A stretch of 64,000 nt of DNA from CBDCWT01 sp965223305. GTDB lineage: Bacteria; Planctomycetota; Planctomycetia; Pirellulales; Pirellulaceae. The stretch spans positions 1 through 64,000 of the forward strand of contig CBDCWT010000031.1 in the NCBI GenBank assembly GCA_965223305.1, given 5' to 3'. Shown here one piece after another: positions 61,701 through 64,000 of the stretch. Both the position numbers and the translations under genes were made by a program. The notes beneath the pieces were generated by a model. The model searched no databases. It worked only from the letters and a program-made list of their open reading frames with translations, and had not been told where the DNA came from. Positions within the stretch are counted from its first letter, which is position 1; every line of letters begins with the position of its first letter.

Positions 61701-64000
61701 ATCTGTGAACGTCCCGCTCAATGTCACACTACCGTCTTCCTGAATGGCAGCTGAACTGAGTGTCAGCGGACCGATCAGGGGCGCTAGATTGTGAACCGAA
61801 GCAGTCGCTGTAGCTGAGCTTGTTGCTGAGTCGTCGTCGGTGACGGTTGCCGTGATCGTATAGTCGTCGACCGAGGTGGCTGTCGGATGATCGTCCGGGT
61901 ATACATGAGTCGCGGTGAACATCCAGCTACCGTCACCCAGGTCGTTCAGCGTTGCGTTAGCGGGTTGGGGCCCCTGCGTGCTGAGCGTCGTCGTGCCTTC
62001 GTCTGGCCGGCCGGCCTGTCCGCCTCCCCAGTCGATGAGAATCGAGTGTGTGTCTCGCAAGCCCGGGTCGAAGAAGGTACCGGAAACCGTCACGGGATCA
62101 CCCTCACCAATCGTCGCTGCGTTGACCTGCAGCGCTCCCATGGCAGGAGCCACGTTGGTGACCGCCACCGACGTTGCCATGGAGTCGGTCGCTAAGAGGT
62201 TGTCGGTGACCGTCACCAGAATCGTGTACTGGTCGACGCTCGTCGTGGTAGGGTCGTCATCCAGATAGGTGTGCGTCGCACTAAATCGCCACTCACCGCT
62301 CCCCAGATTGGTGAGTGTCGCACCGACTGGATTTGGGCCCAACGTGGTGATTGTGGTCGTGCCCTCGCCAGGTTGGCCGGGCAGATCGCCTCCCCAGTCA
62401 ACGAGAATGGTGTGGCTATCGAGTACTCCAGAGTCGACGAAGGAACCGGTCAGTGTTACTTCACCTGCCTCGTCAACCGAGTCGACGTTAAGGACCAGAT
62501 CAGCCAACACGGGCGGTGCATTTTCTACGCCCACGATCGTAGCCACCGATGCCGTCCCCAGGTCATCGTCGGTCACTGTTGCGGTGATCGTGTAACTTCC
62601 ACCTGCTACGGCGTAGACGTGTGTGAGCGTGAATTGCCAGGATCCGTTTCCAAGGTTCACTAGTTGCGAGCCAGGGGGATTGGGCCCCTCAGTGGTGATC
62701 GTCGTGACGCCCTCGACTGGTTGGCCCCCGCTTCCACCGCCCCAATCAACCGTCAGCGTCAGGGCGTCTTGCAATCCCGGGTCGTTGAAAGTGCCAACGA
62801 CACTGAGCTCGCCGTCAGCAGGGATCGCAATCGTGCTGGGTTCGAGACTTCCTAACGAGGGTGCCGTGTTGGTCACCGCAAGACTTCGTGTATTTGAATC
62901 GCCGCTGCCGTCATCGTCGGTGACCGATACGCTGATCGTATAGTCGTCCGCTGGTGTTCCGGTGGGGTTGTCATCCACGTAACGGTGCGTTGCGCTGAAG
63001 CTCCACGTTCCATCACCCAGATCGGTGAAGGTGGTGTCCACTGGGTTGGGCCCAGCGGTCGTTAGTGTTGTGGTTCCCTCCGCCGGCTGATCTGCGGCTC
63101 CACCACCCCAATCGATCACGACCGTGTGGGTGTCAAGAGGCCCTGGGTCGCTGAATTGTCCGGTGAGCGTCACCAACCCACCTTCATCGATTGTGGCCGC
63201 ATCCAAGACCAGCGGACCCAACTGCGGCGCTGCGTTGTCAACACTCACGAGGGTGGAATCCGAATCGCTGCCACTATCATCATCGGTGACCGACACATTG
63301 ATCGTGTAGTCGTCCGCAGGCGTTCCAGTGGGGTTGTCATCCGCGTAGCGATGCGTCGCGCTGAAGCTCCACGTTCCATCACCCAGATCGGTGAAAGTGG
63401 TGTCGACAGGGTTGGGCCCAGCGGTCGTTAGTGTCGTGATTCCCTCCGCCAGCTGATCTGCGGCTCCACCACCCCAATCGATCACGACCATGTGGGTGTC
63501 AAGAGGCCCTGGGTCGCTGAATTGTCCGGTGAGCGTCACCAACCCACCTTCATCGATTGTGGCCGCATCCAAGACCAGCGGACCCAACTGCGGCGCTGCG
63601 TTGTCAACACTCACGAGGGCGGAATCCGAATCACTGCCGCTATCGTCGTCGGTGACCGACACATTGATCGTGTAGTCGTCCGCAGGCGTTCCCGTGGGGT
63701 TGTCATCCGCGTAGCGATGCGTTGCGCTGAAGCTCCATGTCCCATCGCCAAGATCGGTGAAAGTGGTGTCGACTGGGTTGGGCCCAGCGGTCGTTAGTGT
63801 TGTGACTCCCTCCGCCGGCTGATCTGCGGCTCCACCACCCCAATCGATCACGACCGTGTGGGCGTCAAGGAGCCCTGCGTCGCTGAATTGTCCGGTGAGC
63901 GTCACCAACCCACCTTCATCGATCGTGGCCGCATCCAAGACCAGCGGACCCAACTGCGGCGCCGCGTTGTCAACACTCACGAGGGTGGAATCCGAATCGC
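55740..64000 (-). CDS. Giant PKD-like repeat surface protein (5' end beyond window)
   Basis: At least 2,750 residues, open to the right edge of the window. I count 22 repeats of roughly 110-125 residues. Each has a 'T(V/I)(D)EG' opening, 'LTG(T/S)FSDPGxxDTHTVVIDWGGG', 'EGTTTLTTxGPNP', a 'LGDGTWSFxATHRYxDDNP' stretch and a final 'YTIxVTVTDDDGG'. This is the PKD/Ig-like fold; the Asp-rich 'TDDD' ends could bind calcium. The last 110 residues are polar and end 'LLSRPARNDEPQGPGDS', with no visible sorting signal. Such proteins are secreted and may form long surface fibres or matrix components. The N-terminus, including any signal or LEPR-XLL motif, lies outside the window. Confidence 0.9.
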   Translation of the reverse strand, partial: DSDSTLVSVDNAAPQLGPLVLDAATIDEGGLVTLTGQFSDAGLLDAHTVVIDWGGGAADQPAEGVTTLTTAGPNPVDTTFTDLGDGTWSFSATHRYADDNPTGTPADDYTINVSVTDDDSGSDSDSALVSVDNAAPQLGPLVLDAATIDEGGLVTLTGQFSDPGPLDTHMVVIDWGGGAADQLAEGITTLTTAGPNPVDTTFTDLGDGTWSFSATHRYADDNPTGTPADDYTINVSVTDDDSGSDSDSTLVSVDNAAPQLGPLVLDAATIDEGGLVTLTGQFSDPGPLDTHTVVIDWGGGAADQPAEGTTTLTTAGPNPVDTTFTDLGDGTWSFSATHRYVDDNPTGTPADDYTISVSVTDDDGSGDSNTRSLAVTNTAPSLGSLEPSTIAIPADGELSVVGTFNDPGLQDALTLTVDWGGGSGGQPVEGVTTITTEGPNPPGSQLVNLGNGSWQFTLTHVYAVAGGSYTITATVTDDDLGTASVATIVGVENAPPVLADLVLNVDSVDEAGEVTLTGSFVDSGVLDSHTILVDWGGDLPGQPGEGTTTITTLGPNPVGATLTNLGSGEWRFSATHTYLDDDPTTTSVDQYTILVTVTDNLLATDSMATSVAVTNVAPAMGALQVNAATIGEGDPVTVSGTFFDPGLRDTHSILIDWGGGQAGRPDEGTTTLSTQGPQPANATLNDLGDGSWMFTATHVYPDDHPTATSVDDYTITATVTDDDSATSSATATASVHNLAPLIGPLTLSSAAIQEDGSVTLSGTFTDPGVQDSHTVLIDWGGGAAGQWDEGSITITTGSSDGQGSFTATHRYLDDNPTLTGSDTYTITVTVMDDDGGVASNTVTLSVDNDAPQLAALQLNSAEIEENGLVTVSGVFTDPGMLDRHRVVVDWDSEDGNEGTTTITTIGPNEPETVLENLGGGSWNFIATHRYTDDNPTGTSADSYTIKVTVTDDDGGSDSESASVSVRNVMPVLEPLVLSTTSLSGDGKVTVTGTFSDASSADTHTVLIDWGGGVDGQPAEGTTTLTTLGPNPVDTSYTDQGGGNWLFTATHTYPLESTSATSFTITAEVTDDDGGADTAMAVVTVSNTAPQFAGLQLSSPSLVEGGLLTLSGSFSDPGLLDTHTVTIDWGGGGANQPSEGTTTLTTAGPNPVDTTFTDLGGGTWRFSATHRYTDDNPTGTAADNYTITATVMDDDGRSDTESATIMVDNAAVQLHPPVLDSATVDEGGLVMLSGRFTDAGLDDTHTVVIDWGDTAGDQPPATTTLTTNGPNPVDTTLTDLGDGEWGFSAIHRYLEQPAIGAPDKYTIRLSVMDDDGGSSTGEQEVEVRNAPPVLSSLAFPSASIDEGDVATLTGTFVDAGLLDSHQIVIDWGGDERPSEGTTVITTQGPNPPGVTLTQLSSGGWTFTASHQYLDDRPTATVTDEYSVTVTVTDDDGGSTAGSVPLTVRNTPPVVDSLELSSVTLTEDGSVTLTGTFSDAGTQDSHIVEIDWGGGAAGQPPEGTTVIATSAGGGNFSFTATHRYFDDNPTGTATDEYLVNVIVTDDDGGRVSDLRTIAVANEPPTIGGLTLETTLVDGTTVAVLGGTFFDPGLFDTHAVAIDWGDDGATTTITTPGPNPPETSLVSLGDGSWDFTATHSYQGRSPTGNYAVTATVRDDDLGTTTATTSVTVENTAPVLEPILLDVMEINEGGEVTLTGTFFDADLSDTHSVSIDWGDAIPGSPPNNTVLTTSGPLPPGASLTNVGNGQWRYAATHRYLDDMPTATPSDDYTVTVTVTDELSGTDSATTTVTVDNVTPGLDSLIVSSSQIDENGRVTVTVTFSDPGLDDQHSVTIDWGGGVIAGQAPEGTTTVTTAGPNPFGSTAQYLGDAVWQVTAMHQYLNDGPAQTASDEYRISVTVGDDDGGSSSRETPLRVNNVAPLIDPLVLDTATVDEDGIVIVTGTFSDPGLFDEHTLVIDWGGGELPQQPHEGTTTLTTADAHSLPSKEGGRARPRAKFRRLTNLGGGRWSFVASHQYLDDNPTTTREDAYTIIATVVDSDLGTTSAAAEVTVRNVAPQVQPLTLDATPLVEGGTVTVSGSFYDPRLEDTHTVVIDWGGALIGGQSEEGTQQITATGPNPVGASLVGSGDGFWNFTASHRYLDDRPTASNSDVYTITATVTDDDGGVQTISTPLVVQNADPVVQPLALGASSLAEDNSVTVTGTFSDLGSMDTHTIVINWGGVEGTTTLTAVGPNPPGATLLKQSDDSWVFSASHHYVDDSFAATSQDTYTITATVMDDDSGVGVMATPIEVRNIPPVIEPLILSDTSVFESQSVTITGRFRDPGLLDTHTILIDWGDAESGVTTIETNVPNPATSLINLGEGNWQFGATHKYLDDNPGSTGSDENEIVVTIIDNAAGVGTSAASIQVNDIPPLVDPLVLSAEAINEGGAVLLSGSFSDPGLEDSHTIVIDWARNARFRQRRLTEGLTTITSTGPNPAGTTLTNLGGGNWSFTAAHQYLDDNPAGDPSDTYVIQVTVTDDDTLYTTGTGAVLVQNVAPEIDRASLSVTTEDNAPPAVGVKVFFSLRFTDIGILDAHDVVIEWGDGDVSDTSVSLSDVDFPEFNQSDGGVGSFVAQHTYSEHGTYEVNVSILDDDAGSGTMTTEIVVAPTNPAALSNALRNLGESLHLRRRDQASPSVSNDALNQPEALSSPSNTLDHSLPPALRPEPGPTSSTTRSHPSDELGVVRYLPNDLLEMLAEDLLSRPARNDEPQGPGDS
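56605..56660 (-). other. In-frame Arg-rich insert replacing part of a PKD repeat
   Basis: In the second-last repeat the expected 'DWGGG...EG' is replaced by 'DWARNARFRQRRLTEG'. The reading frame stays open and the repeat resumes normally. The basic patch is out of character with the acidic protein and looks like an acquired sequence. Confidence 0.55.
58008..58078 (-). other. In-frame insert of about 17 residues in a PKD repeat
   Basis: Where other repeats read 'TTAGPNP..TTLTNLGGG', this one reads 'TTADAHSLPSKEGGRARPRAKFRRLTNLGGG'. The extra DNA holds a small inverted repeat (CTCCCTTCCCAGCAAGGAAG region) resembling intergenic repeats. The frame is preserved. Confidence 0.6.
62874..63980 (-). 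repeat. Tandem 366-bp near-identical repeats within the PKD protein
   Basis: Three consecutive units of exactly 366 bp (starts at about 63971, 63605 and 63239 on the coding strand) are almost identical at the nucleotide level, in contrast to the diverged repeats farther downstream. This points to recent duplication by unequal exchange. The series may continue beyond the window edge. Confidence 0.88.

Noticed and set aside
62874..64000. Regular repeats that could be mistaken for a CRISPR array
   Set aside because: The unit is 366 bp, coding, and has no short repeat/variable spacer pattern.
1..64000. Exosortase/PEP-CTERM system expected from the EPS gene set
   Set aside because: No exosortase gene and no PEP-CTERM motif were found on either strand; only the accessory families are present.

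Overview
This 64 kb window looks like a chromosomal piece of a planctomycete, probably Pirellulales-like. The evidence is the protein families: two periplasmic sulfatases, two PQQ-type beta-propeller proteins beginning with 'WPQ(F/W)RG', a BBP7-type outer-membrane barrel, a DUF11 repeat protein with the planctomycete N-terminal 'LEPLEGRQLL' (LEPR-XLL) motif, and a giant PKD-like repeat protein. The DNA is GC-rich and most genes lack a clear Shine-Dalgarno site. No rRNA, tRNA, CRISPR array or transposase gene was seen.

Layout. (1) Positions 2-1153, + strand: the 3' part of an AtoE-type short-chain fatty acid transporter. (2) Positions 39354 down to 1267, all on the - strand: one long, tightly packed exopolysaccharide (EPS) locus of about 38 kb. 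Reading from its upstream end it holds a chain-length/BY-kinase fusion with a degenerate Walker A motif, an initiating sugar-phosphate transferase, a dehydrogenase/acetyltransferase/aminotransferase trio for a diamino-sugar (uronate) precursor, an O-antigen ligase/polymerase, a Wzx flippase, a second Gfo/Idh oxidoreductase, an NAD-dependent epimerase, three GT4 glycosyltransferases, an alpha/alpha-toroid protein, two asparagine-synthase-like amidotransferases (one frameshifted), a polysaccharide deacetylase, a secreted lyase-like jelly-roll protein, a six-domain NRPS (C-A-T-E-C-T), a PKS-NRPS hybrid (KS-AT-ACP-aminotransferase-C-A-T-TE) and a FemAB-like aminoacyltransferase. Many junctions are ATGA, GTGA, TGATG or TAGATG, so translational coupling is likely. 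(3) Position 39804 onward, divergent from the EPS locus: a soluble PAS-PAS-MCP protein with the architecture of the biofilm-dispersal regulator BdlA. (4) Positions 41-64 kb: sulfatases, beta-propellers, the BBP7 barrel, the DUF11 protein, a DUF5060-like glycosidase-like protein and the PKD giant protein (5' end outside the window), separated by intergenic palindromic repeats.

The most interesting system is the EPS locus with an embedded NRPS/PKS line. Its accessory genes (FemAB-like, deacetylase, paired amidotransferases) resemble those of exosortase-A (PEP-CTERM) EPS clusters, but here they accompany a line predicted to build a threonine- and beta-amino-acid-containing product. The work may serve a peptide/polyketide-decorated polysaccharide, or a separate lipopeptide made with the matrix; the sequence cannot decide. 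Mobile DNA is represented by two 174-bp palindromic MITE-like elements with 4-bp target duplications, one of them inserted into a 64-bp palindrome whose intact relative lies 6 kb away.
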